This document shows positions 37,775-47,152 of a DNA stretch of 64,000 nt, in pieces. Positions within the stretch are counted from its first letter, which is position 1. Each line of letters begins with the position of its first letter. The notes under the pieces were generated by a model. It was not told where the DNA came from. It saw only the letters and a program-made list of their open reading frames with translations, and made no database searches. Location: the NCBI GenBank assembly GCA_020809705.1, contig CP085827.1, positions 1 to 64,000 of the forward strand, written 5' to 3'. The stretch comes from Calonectria ilicicola. Lineage: Eukaryota > Ascomycota > Sordariomycetes > Hypocreales > Nectriaceae. Both the position numbers and the translations under genes were made by a program.

Positions 37775-39560
37775 CAGGAATGTCGAACCACATATTCTAT
37801 CTGGATACTATTTTACTTTGAGGGGGAAGGCTATATCTACAACAGGTGTCTTCATCCTTCCGTTTTGAGTCTAGCCTATCATCTCTGTTTAGCGTGAAGT
37901 ATTGAATAAGCGGCAGCGGTAGTTAAGAATTAATCCACGCACAATTCATGATTGCAGCGTCGATGTGGAGCTGTGATACTCAGGGTCAGCTGAATAATGA
38001 AAGCCAATAATTTTGCTTACATCCCTTGTTAGGAACTCGGTAAAGGTATTTTTGAACATTCCTTATGGAATTAATCCAACATCTACAGTAGATGAGGCAA
38101 AAAGAATATACAAAAAAACACTGTTTGAGTGCTTCATACAAAGTGGCTACGGAACCAGGTTTCTATTTTAGTGGTCACGGGTGGATTCATGTCACGAGCA
38201 AGGATGGAGAACAGGGATGCACATTCGCCCCCAGTGTTTCGGTCCCTGGTTTAGCTTGGTGCACAAGAAGCAAGGCCTAATTGGTGGACTTATTCATGAA
38301 TCCATCCAGCCGGGAACCACGATCACAGTTGCATTTCTCGCCACCTCAGCTTTTGACGAAAACGAGATTATCTTGGTCCCACAAGAAGATATGCCAAAGC
38401 TCGCGCAACCCACCTTTGGAGATATGTCGCCCAGGTCGGTGAGCAGTAGAAATAACCACAGGCCAGATCAAAAGCACTGATGTCCACAACGAATCCTAAA
38501 AGAGTCAACAGTCTGGGCAGATGAAGTAATCCATGCTCGAGAAGGAGAGCTTTCGTAGCTGTCCAGTGCCACGTGCGACCTCTGTGCGAGCAACAGAGTT
38601 CTGACACGAGCTCACGTGACTCTTGAAGCAACTCATTCCTTTGTAAGTGGTCCATACGGCACAATATGGGATCCTCCTCGGCATGATGAACCCATCACGG
38701 CGAAGGCGTGACCGTCGGCAGTGACATGGTGGAGGCATTGTTGCAATTGGATCGCGTTACGGAGCTGGCTGTCACTCAGTTAGTGTCGCAAATTCCGCGG
38801 AAGGATTGGGGGATTTTTTAATCCTTCCTGATACGGCTCATAATGTTCCGTTGGGTCCAGTATTGCCGTTTCGGGCAATTGGCGGTAGCTCGGCGGTCGA
38901 CGATCCGCAATTCCCGGGAATACGTGGAAGAGTAACGTCACGCTGAGCTTACACGGAAGGCCTGCGACAAATCAATCTTCTATCGATTGACATTTGAATA
39001 AAAGTAAAAACAAAAAGAAAAAGAAGTGCGAGAAGAATTCTAGGGGGAAAAAAAATTTCCCTTATTATTTTTTTTGTCAATGATGGCTAAGCAATAGTTG
39101 GCAACATAACGAAACCAGTGACAGCAGCTTCTTCTAGAAGACGGCCGGACTATCGGAGTCGACAGAACCTGGTGTGCCTATTGACTGATGGCCCCCTGTC
39201 CGCGGATTGAAGCTTATTTTTGTCCCAAAATTTAACCTTGTCAACCACTGTAAGGGCCAGTCCCTGAGAAGCGGCCTCGACCGAGCTCGATCCGATCCAC
39301 ATACGCGGATCAGGGCCGCGCGACCCTTTCGAGCCAAGACCAGTGACAGTGCAATGTTACATACATACCCGGGGTGTGGGCTTCAGAGGGAATTATGATT
39401 TTGACTTTCCAGCCTCACTCAGCAAACCACCACGGCGCCATTGCGTTCGCTTACCCAAACGAGATGTATCAGACGAGAGTCCGACGGCACGAAGCAATGT
39501 GCGAAACCGAGCTCGCCGTTCCATCGCCACGTTGGACTAGATTTGTGCCTCAATGATTTG
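37775..39560. other. Intergenic, possible small unassigned frames
   Basis: 1.8 kb. Two overlapping open frames at 38092-38280 and 38181-38480 (plus) could be a small gene with an unrecognised intron, but neither has a signal peptide or known motif. 38940-39080 has A-rich runs. The right part is the pectate lyase promoter. Confidence 0.4.
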
Positions 39561-39568
39561 TATAAAAA
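39561..39568 (+). promoter_or_regulatory. TATA box of the pectate lyase gene
   Basis: TATAAAAA, 126 bp before the ATG and followed by a pyrimidine/CAA-rich leader (TCTTCACTCAGCATCAAACA), typical of strongly expressed fungal secretory genes. Confidence 0.6.
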
Positions 39569-39693
39569 GGTCGGGTCTTCGTCTCTCTTGGACTCTTCAC
39601 TCAGCATCAAACAATCAGCTCTTCAGTCAACTCAACCAACTCCTCAAACAATCAACTCTTTCTTCAAACCTTCAATTTTGTCAGATCATAATC

Positions 39694-40464
39694 ATGCTCT
39701 ACCGACAGGTTCTCGCTGGATTGGCCCTGGCCACCGCTGTCTCAGCTCAGACATTGACCATCCCATCCCGAGTTGGAACCGTCACTAGTCTTGCTACCCC
39801 CAGCACCATCTCGGGCTCCAAGGACATGGGAAACCGCGAGTACGACCGTGGTCGAGCCTGTGACAGCGATGAGGATACCGGTGACGAGAACGCCGTCTTC
39901 ATCCTCAATGACGGTGCTACGCTCAGCAACGTCATCATTGGTGCCAACCAGCTTGAAGGTATCCACTGCAAGGGTTCTTGCACGCTCAAGAATGTTTGGT
40001 TCAGGGATGTCTGCGAGGGTAAGTCTATGTCCAGCATTCAAGATGCTCGTATCTAACTTGATCCAGACGCCATTTCGATTTTGGGAGACGGCGACGCTCT
40101 GATTGAGGGCGGTGGTGCACAGGAAGCCTCTGACAAGGTGGTGCAGCACAACGGCTTCGGAACCGTCACCATCAGCGACTTTACCGTGGTCAATGCCGGC
40201 AAGCTGTACCGAGCCTGTGGTGACTGCACCGGCAACGGCGGTCCCCGCAACGTTGTCATCCAGGGAGTCAAGGCCCGCAGCGTTTCTGAGCTGGTCGGCA
40301 TCAACTCCAACTACGGTGACACTGCCAGCATCGAGGGCTCTTGCGGCTCTAGCGTCAAGAAGGTCTGCGTCGAGTACAAGGGCGTGGAGAAGGGTAGCGG
40401 AAGCAGCAGCAAGCTCACCACCACTGCCAACTGCTTCGGCCAGACAAGCTTCTCTGCTTGCTAA
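39694..40464 (+). CDS. Pectate lyase, polysaccharide lyase family 3, secreted
   Basis: Extracellular calcium-dependent lyase predicted to cleave de-esterified homogalacturonan in plant cell walls by beta-elimination. Exons 39694-40018 and 40067-40464 (intron 48 bp, GTAAGT...CCAG with CTAAC branch site) encode 240 residues, the usual PL3 length. The N-terminus [18 protein letters not shown] is a signal peptide. PL3 hallmarks follow in order: [45 protein letters not shown] across the splice junction, [45 protein letters not shown] and [14 protein letters not shown]. Cysteines are conserved in pairs. The downstream tail ends in a short Ser-rich stretch without a cellulose-binding module. It indicates a plant-degrading or plant-infecting lifestyle. 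Confidence 0.95.
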
Positions 40465-41391
40465 ATGGGGACGAGAGAGCAAAAAAGACTTCATGTACAT
40501 AGCTTGAATCTAGAGTCTAGACACCTTACATACTTCTATCCATTTCGACACTACAAATCTGAAACGTAGAGAGTTCATTGTGATGTTTTTTAAAAAGAGA
40601 AAAAGAATTAGTCAATTTCAACGAGTAGAGACAAGTACTGCGTTGGGAGCAAGGGTTGAAACCTTCGACCTCTAAAAATTCGGCCACAACCGGCAGACGA
40701 GTTTATTCCCGGTGCAACACCAAGGTTAGTTGTAAAGGACATCTAGTCTCCACACCAAGGACCCAAAGCACGCATTTTCAATCAACAGTTTTTACCCTGT
40801 TGCGAGGTTTTGTTTTTGAGAGACCATTGGATCATATGGTCGTCTTATTATTTATGATGTTCCGTAAAAACTCGCCAAATCGGACCATGAAGTGGAACAG
40901 CTTTTTGCTTTTTTCTCCGCGTTTCGGCTTTAAATTCCACCCTATCTCAGCACCTCATCTGAAAAACACACTGGTGCCGAATAATCTGGAAGTGAACCAA
41001 TAAAACGAACCGTGTATAGGGTAGTGTTAGCAAATGTGACGATGAGCCAATCTAGGTAATTTTGGGATGAGAAGTGGACCCACTGTGATAGAAGTCGGGC
41101 CCGTGCTCATTTCGGAAGCCGATGCCCCGAAAAGACGAGACTTCACATCTCGACCATTCACACGATCAAAAGTCTACTATTGAATCGGTCGACTCCTTGC
41201 AAGATTTGATCTATTACGTCAATAACATCATCAAAAGCAAAATCTGAGACACCCATCACGTGTATCAGGAGCGGGGAAGATAAAGTTCGCTCAAGGCATT
41301 TGCATCACTTACACTGTCACTTTACACTCTTCTAATCTTGCCTTCAGTTGAGTTCCTTCATCAATCTCTCATCGATAGTTAGTTTAAAAAA
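40465..41391. other. Intergenic, 3' of pectate lyase and promoter of MYND gene
   Basis: No convincing gene. An open frame at 40656-41003 (plus) is unrecognisable and lacks context. Confidence 0.4.
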
Positions 41392-42042
41392 ATGGCGACA
41401 CGATCCGTTAAATTCACCTTCAGCTTTCCAGACAACCCTTCTAGCCGGGACATTCATTTCTATCATGTTGTTCCTGAAGCTGTCGTCTCTGAGCCACCGC
41501 CGGACCCTGCCCAGGTCCTCCAAGCCGGCCAGCTCTTTGCATCCACCGTTGACTCGATTGCGGACATGCATCGGGCGGCCTGCATGGCACGTTGCGGCTC
41601 CAAATGTGTCTCCTGTGGCAAGCGACGCCGCAAGATCGAAACCGTACCTGTCGAAACATGCCACGATCCCGAGAATAGCTCGATCCGCATGGTGGTCCAC
41701 CCGCTCTGTGAGGCATCAGAGTGCTTGTACCAAGCTGAAAAGGACTTGATCGACAAGTTTGAAAACATCATGTCTGAGCAAAGCAGCTCGTCTCCGCCCT
41801 TGGTATGCAAGGTGTGCGGTGCGATGGATGCGAAGCCATGCAAGATATGTAAAGATGTGGCGTATTGCGGAAGAAAGCATCAGAGACAGGACATGAAAAA
41901 ACACAAGAAGACCTATGTCAAAAAGACCGACCATAATGATGACCACGTCGGGACTAAGAATAACTCCAGCCAAGTCATACCTAATATACTTAACCATCCT
42001 GCTAATAATAAATCTTTTATTTTAATTAGTTTATTAAGTTAG
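41392..42042 (+). CDS. MYND-type zinc-finger protein, C-terminus replaced by LTR sequence
   Basis: Predicted intracellular zinc-binding protein; MYND fingers mediate protein contacts. Open for 216 codons from ATG 41392. The first about 115 residues form a conserved-looking domain with CxxC pairs (CMARCGSKCVSCGKRRRKIE, HPLCEASEC). The MYND motif starts at CKVCGAMDAKPCKICKDVAY, but the rest is eroded: in YCGRKHQRQDMKKHKKTYV the expected third-pair Cys is His, the Trp is Met and the final Cys is Tyr. The last about 18 codons lie inside an inverted LTR fragment (about 41988-42062), so the natural 3' end is lost and the stop is transposon-derived. It may be a recently truncated gene still expressed; function is doubtful. 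Confidence 0.65.
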   Translation: MATRSVKFTFSFPDNPSSRDIHFYHVVPEAVVSEPPPDPAQVLQAGQLFASTVDSIADMHRAACMARCGSKCVSCGKRRRKIETVPVETCHDPENSSIRMVVHPLCEASECLYQAEKDLIDKFENIMSEQSSSSPPLVCKVCGAMDAKPCKICKDVAYCGRKHQRQDMKKHKKTYVKKTDHNDDHVGTKNNSSQVIPNILNHPANNKSFILISLLS

Positions 42043-42062
42043 GAATTGACCAGACTGTTACA
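41988..42062 (-). repeat. Truncated inverted LTR fragment
   Basis: About 75 bp matching the inverted first part of the gypsy LTR (AACCATCCTGC... to ...CCAGACTGTTACA), with few mutations. The other about 320 bp of the LTR are missing, as the sequence to the left is the MYND gene. Confidence 0.75.
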
Positions 42063-42388
42063 ATATAATCCACTGCCTAAATAAATAATAACAAATAATT
42101 ACTTAAAAACTAATTAATTACTTTTAGGAGATAGTTCTTATAAAAAGCTAGCTTCTCCTAATAATATTCTAAATATAACTTAGTAACTAGAGATAACTAA
42201 AAAGATAGTATCTAAAGAAAAGGATAATCTATTTATTAGAATTAACTTTAGAAAACTTAGAAGTATTTTAAGAACTCTAAAAAAACCTTAAAAACTTATT
42301 AATTAAGAATTTTAGTTTATTTATTAAATAAATTTTTTTTAAGCTTAGATTTAATATTATTATTAATAATAATAAAGTATAAAATATA
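42063..42388. other. AT-rich spacer between LTR fragment and transposon stack
   Basis: RIP-like AT-rich sequence of 326 bp with no recognisable content. Confidence 0.4.
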
Positions 42389-43094
42389 ACATATATAATA
42401 AGCAAGCCGGTCAGACAAGCAAGCCGGTCAAAAATCCCTCATCTACATTATAAATTATTTAATTAAATACTTTTTAATTATTAAATATATTAAAATAAAA
42501 GAATAAATTAAATATTTTTCTTATACTTTAAGTTTATTAAAATAATCTAAAATTAAATCTTTATTATATTATAAAGGTTTACTAAGTTTTTTATAGTACT
42601 CTTCTTAATAAAAAGAATAATATTTTTATATAATATAATATTATTCTTAATTTATATAAGCTATTTGATCTAAAGGAAGAGATTATTATCTAATTTATTC
42701 TAGATCTAGATTTATAAGGATTTTCTTTATAATTATATAATATTAAAGAAATAATTAATTAATTACTTTTAAATTAAAATATATTATTTATTAGTAAGTA
42801 TTAAGTTTTAAATTTTATTAAATATTATTTATAGCTTAAAATATAATTCTTTTAAAAATATAATTATAAAAAGGCTAAATATAAAGATTTAAAGATAATT
42901 AGTAATTAGTTTTAGTTTATAATTAATATAATAAGGAAGTATAGTATTTAATTAGATAATATTTATAATTTTGATAAGATTGGTTTTATAATAGGTATTA
43001 TTATAAGTGGAATGGTTATAATAAGTTTAGAAAGATATTTAAATTTAAAACTAATCTAGCCTAAAAATCAAAAATGGATAATAACAATTTAAAC
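42389..43094 (+). mobile_element. Pogo-like transposon copy D1, left part
   Basis: Begins with the family inverted repeat after a TA (42387-42388) and is collinear with 24873 onward. At 43094 it is interrupted by gypsy element A; the 5 bp TAAAC (43090-43094) is the target duplication, repeated at 56905-56909. Element D1 resumes there. The transposase YNFD block near 42965 is less mutated than in D2. Confidence 0.85.
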
Positions 43095-43490
43095 TATAAC
43101 GATCTGGTCAATTCCTAACTTAATAAACCAATCAGAACAAAGGGTTTATTGTTAGCAGGATGGTTAGGTGTGTTATAATAAATAAAGTAATAGGAGTATT
43201 ACGTTAGGTAATAGTCAATTGCAATTAAGGTAATCAAGTTGTATTAAAAGCTGGTTAGTATTAGCTATGAGAGCAGATTCTAATCTATTTATATATTATT
43301 ATCTCAGTAAGTACTCACTATATTAATTCTATTTAATATATTAGTAATTAAGGTATTAATTATAAAGTAATTATTAATGTTGTGGGTAATTGTCTATAAG
43401 TGCCTCTTTATTAGTTAGTATGGGGCTATAGGGTAGGTGAGTGTTGGTTCTGCTGCCATAGACCGCCTGGGCATATCATGGGTTATAACA
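43095..43490 (-). repeat. LTR of element A (left, 3' LTR)
   Basis: 396 bp, bounded by TAAAC and running from TATAACGATCTGG to GGTTATAACA. Pairs with 56509-56904. Confidence 0.9.
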
Positions 43491-43584
43491 CGATGTCCCC
43501 CCTTTGTTAGTCTTGTCCTTAAGGCCCATTAGGTCAACCTTATATATAAGTTCCCTATCTTAATCTTAAAATATTTTTCTAATT

Positions 43585-44180
43585 ATGCCCTGCGGTCTAG
43601 GAAATTCTAAACCTCATCTTTATACCAAGGCTTAGGCTTAAATTATCAATTCCTCAGGTTTTAAAATCATACCATATTCTTTTTGTTCTTCCAAGGATTT
43701 ACAATATAAGATATTGCTGGATTCCGGGGATCGTTGTAGTGAATATACTTATTATGGTAGAATGTGTGATGCTTCAGAGGCATCTCTGGCCGTATATATA
43801 TGATTTTTGTAAATAATGAGTGTAAGTAGGTGCTAACATCTATAGTAACCTAGATAAATCGGGAGTCCGATCATTTAGATGTGGAGGAGGAGGTAGTTAA
43901 GGAGGAGTTCCTTTACGTCTAGGTAGAGATACTTATGGCTTAGGCTAAAGTTCAAGAATCCTTAAATTGTTTGTCCTGCCTTTGCTATTAGAAATATTAG
44001 CTTAAAATAAAAGATGTGGAAATGGTATGTTAGGGTCTTTTTTCTTTGGATAAGTTAGAGAATATAGATTAGGTAGAGTTGGAGGTTGTTATTTAGGTAT
44101 AATCTTTAGGGGCTATAGATATTATTAATTGGAATGCTATTGATCTTAATAGTTTATTTAGTATTACGTCTTTAGGAATA
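43585..44180 (+). pseudogene. Antisense zinc-cluster gene of element A, RIP-inactivated
   Basis: Starts at ATG 43585 and aligns along its length with the intact gene at 46532-47152. RIP has made two TAG/TAA stops within the first 20 codons and turned several of the six zinc ligands to Tyr, while CSSK-like, LDSGDRC and CDASEASLA segments remain legible. Confidence 0.8.
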
Positions 44181-46040
44181 CTTCTAGTATCTTTGAGTAA
44201 TATATAAGATATTTTGCTAGTTTTTAAGTTATTTCTTTATAGTCTTTTTATTTAATTTTGAATTTTCTATCTTTCTCTCTTCTTTATAATATCTTCTTTA
44301 CTTTCTACTAGTTTTCTACATTTTTTATCTATAGTTCATATTTAGGTCCTATGTTTACCTAGATGCTATTGCCCGGTTCTAGTAGTGAGATATAGAAGAT
44401 AGGGTGGATCTTAATATTATCTAGGAGGTCAAGCTTATAGTTGTTTTTTGATATTTTTCTTTTAATTTAGTATAATTTAATTTATATAAAGTTGATTTTT
44501 TTATTTTATTTTTTTATTATAAGATTTTTTATTATTAGGTAGATTATATCTCTTTCTAAGAAGGATAGTCCTTTTAGCCTTTTTAGATTATAATGTCTTT
44601 TTATTATATTATAAACAAACTTAAGTTCTATTTTTATTTCTTTATATAATTTTCTTAGATCATCTAACTTAATTATAGCTTTTATTTAAATTATATCTTC
44701 TAAAGGGGCTTAGTAAATGTCTAGTATAAAGCTAAAGTTGGCTTTTGCTAATATTGTTTTAATATTATAATTATAAGATATATTATATATTAATTATATA
44801 ATAGGTAATTTTTCTATTTAATTAATTTGCTTGTAGTTAATATAGTATTATAGGTATTACTTAATTTCCTAGTTTTAATATTCAGTTTGTCCATCTATTT
44901 GGGGGTGGAAGGTTATACTTAGCTTATAATTTAACCCTATTAAGGACATCAGGCTTTGCTAAAACTTAGATGTAAATAGTTATCCTCTATCTAAAATAAT
45001 TTCGGTTAGTAGTCTATATATAATGATTATATTTTAAAAGAAAAAATAAGTAAATTATTCTTCTTTTATTACTTTATTATAAGGGAGATAATATATTATT
45101 TTTATAAAGCAATTAATAATAATAAAAATACTATTATAATATACTCCTATAGTAAGGTCTACTAATAAAAGAAGATTGGTAATAAAGTCTATTATAATTA
45201 AATCTTATAGTTATTATATGATAGAGGATGGTTATAATAATCTATATAGTTTATATCTTAGTTTTTTAGAGTATTGACATAGGCTACATTCCTTATATAC
45301 TTATTTAACTTTTTTTTATCTTATTAAAGGAAAATATCTATTTAACTTATTTAAAGGTTTTATTAATACCTTTATAGTTATATAAGGGATGTTTATAAAT
45401 ATCTTTTATTAACTTTATTTAATATTCCTTTAATATTTATAAGTAATTTATTTTTTCTTTTTCTAAAAGTACTAGATTATATTCTTTAATTTTCCTTAGT
45501 AGTAGATTACTTTATTCTACTTATTATATTAATATTTCTATAGTAATAGTTCTGGTTATATATAGTAATTCTCCTATTCTTATAGTGGTGATTATTTTCT
45601 TTATTTCTATTATTATTCTATTAATTAGGGCTTATTCTAGTTCTCCATTAGTATTATAGATCAATAGTTTTTTCTATATTTTTGGTTTTTCTATATTATA
45701 GTTAGGTTAGTGGCTAATCATATTAGCATAACTATTTTCAGTTCCTTTAATATAGATGATTTAATAGTCAAATTTAGATAGGTATTCTATATATTATAAT
45801 TACTTTTTACTAAGTTTTTAAATAATTATAAAGTAAGTAATATTTTTATAATTAATATATATTATAATTTTATAATTACTTTTTAAAAGATATTATTAAA
45901 ATTCTTTAAAAATATTAATAATAATAAGGAATTCTTTATTATAGATAGGGTAATTTAGCTTAAGACTATATAGTTTATATAAATAGAATGCTATAAGATG
46001 TAGGTTTTCTTTTTTATCTCATTATCCGATCTAGGCCTCT

Positions 46041-46435
46041 TGTAACGGTCTGGTCAATTCCCAACTTGATGAACCAATCAGAACGAAGGGTTTATTGTTG
46101 GCAGGATGGTTAGGCGCGTTATGGTAAATAGAGCAATGGAAGTGTTACGTTAGGTAATAGTCAATCGCAATTGAGGTAACCAAGTTGTATTGAAAGCTGG
46201 CTAGTATCGGCCATAAGGGCGGATTCTAACCTGTCTATATACTATTATCGTAGTAGGCGCTCACTGTGTTGGTTCTATCTAAGTATTGGTGATCGGATGG
46301 GTGATCACAGGGTGATCACCAACATTATGGGTGATCGCGAGTGAGCGCTTCCTTATTGGTTGGTGTGGGGCTATAGGGTAGGTAGGTGTTAGTTCTGCCG
46401 TCGTAGACCGCCTAGGCGTGTCATGGGTCATAACA
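46041..46435 (-). repeat. LTR of element B (left, 3' LTR)
   Basis: 395 bp, identical to 52548-52942 as read. Contains four copies of GGTGATC at 46288, 46300, 46311 and 46330. It lies directly upstream of the + strand zinc-cluster gene and could carry its promoter. Confidence 0.95.
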
Positions 46436-46440
46436 CGATG

Positions 46441-46452
46441 TCCCCCCTCTGT
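46441..46452 (-). promoter_or_regulatory. Polypurine tract of element B
   Basis: On the coding strand AGAGGGGGGA lies just before the 3' LTR, the expected plus-strand primer of reverse transcription. Confidence 0.7.
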
Positions 46453-46531
46453 TGGTCTTGTCCTCAAGGCCCGTTAGTTCGACCTTGTGTGTGAGTTTCC
46501 CCATTTTTAACCTTCAAAATATTTTCTAATT

Positions 46532-47152
46532 ATGCCTCGTGGTCCAGGTGATTCCAAACAGCGTCTTCGTGCCAAGGCCCGAGCTCAGCTTATTAACTCA
46601 ACGGGTTTTGAAATCATGCCGTGTTCATTCTGTTCCTCTAAGGGTTTGCGATGCAAGATGTTGCCGGATTCTGGTGACCGTTGCGGCGAGTGCACTCGTC
46701 GTGGTAGGACCTGTGATGCTTCAGAGGCGTCTTTGGCTGCGTGTGCGTCATTTTATGGTGGTGAATGTGGTTGGTTGCTGACTTTGGTAGTAAACCGGAT
46801 AAATCGGGAGTCCGATCGTTTGGATATAGAGGAAGAGGTCGCTGAGGAGGAGTTCCTTCGTGTACAAGCGGAGGCGCTTGCGGCTCAGGCCAAGGTTCAG
46901 GAATCCTTGAACCGTTTATCCCGTCTTCGTCGTCAGAAACGTCAACTCAAGACGAAGGGTGTGGAGATGGTGCGTCGTGGGCTTTCTTCTTTGGATGAGT
47001 TGGAAGAGGCGGATCGGGTAGAGTCGGAAGCCGTTGTTCAGGCGCAGTCTTTAGGGGCAGTGGATGTTATCGATTGGAACGCTGTTGACCTCGATGGTTT
47101 GCTTGGCGTTGTGTCCTCAGGAACGCTTCCAGCAGCTTCGAGCAGTGCGTGA
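46532..47152 (+). CDS. Antisense Zn2Cys6-type zinc-cluster protein carried by gypsy element B
   Basis: 206-residue open frame on the strand opposite to gag-pol, beginning 97 bp inside the 3' LTR and overlapping the 3' end of pol by 86 bp. After a basic N-terminus (SKQRLRAKARAQ) six cysteines at residues 31, 34, 41, 51, 54 and 61 give C-x2-C-x6-C-x9-C-x2-C-x6-C, the exact spacing of fungal Zn2Cys6 DNA-binding clusters (GAL4 type). Residues about 93-150 (IEEEVAEEEFL to RRQKRQLKTKG) are heptad-like and predict a coiled coil, as in dimeric cluster regulators. The end is acidic/hydrophobic (VDVIDWNAVDLDGLLGVV), possibly an activation segment. No membrane or secretion signal. Relics occur at the same place in elements A and C. 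It probably acts in the nucleus on the element's own LTR or on host genes; this is inference. Confidence 0.8.
   Translation: MPRGPGDSKQRLRAKARAQLINSTGFEIMPCSFCSSKGLRCKMLPDSGDRCGECTRRGRTCDASEASLAACASFYGGECGWLLTLVVNRINRESDRLDIEEEVAEEEFLRVQAEALAAQAKVQESLNRLSRLRRQKRQLKTKGVEMVRRGLSSLDELEEADRVESEAVVQAQSLGAVDVIDWNAVDLDGLLGVVSSGTLPAASSSA

Larger units (their letters stand above)
43095..46040 (-). mobile_element. Gypsy element A (RIP-decayed), left part
   Basis: The 3' end of a chromovirus of the same family as element B: LTR 43095-43490, antisense-gene relic, then chromodomain, integrase and part of RNase H, all minus strand and stopped. Interrupted at 46040 by element B; continues at 52943. Without B and the 5 bp duplication it is 6903 bp. 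Confidence 0.9.

Noticed and set aside
38181..38480. Possible small gene of about 100 codons
   Set aside because: No domain, no signal peptide, uncertain start; kept only as a remark under the intergenic region.
39742..40500. A 252-codon open frame antisense to the pectate lyase
   Set aside because: It is the complement of a well-supported spliced PL3 gene with biased codons; it runs across the intron and has no recognisable domain.
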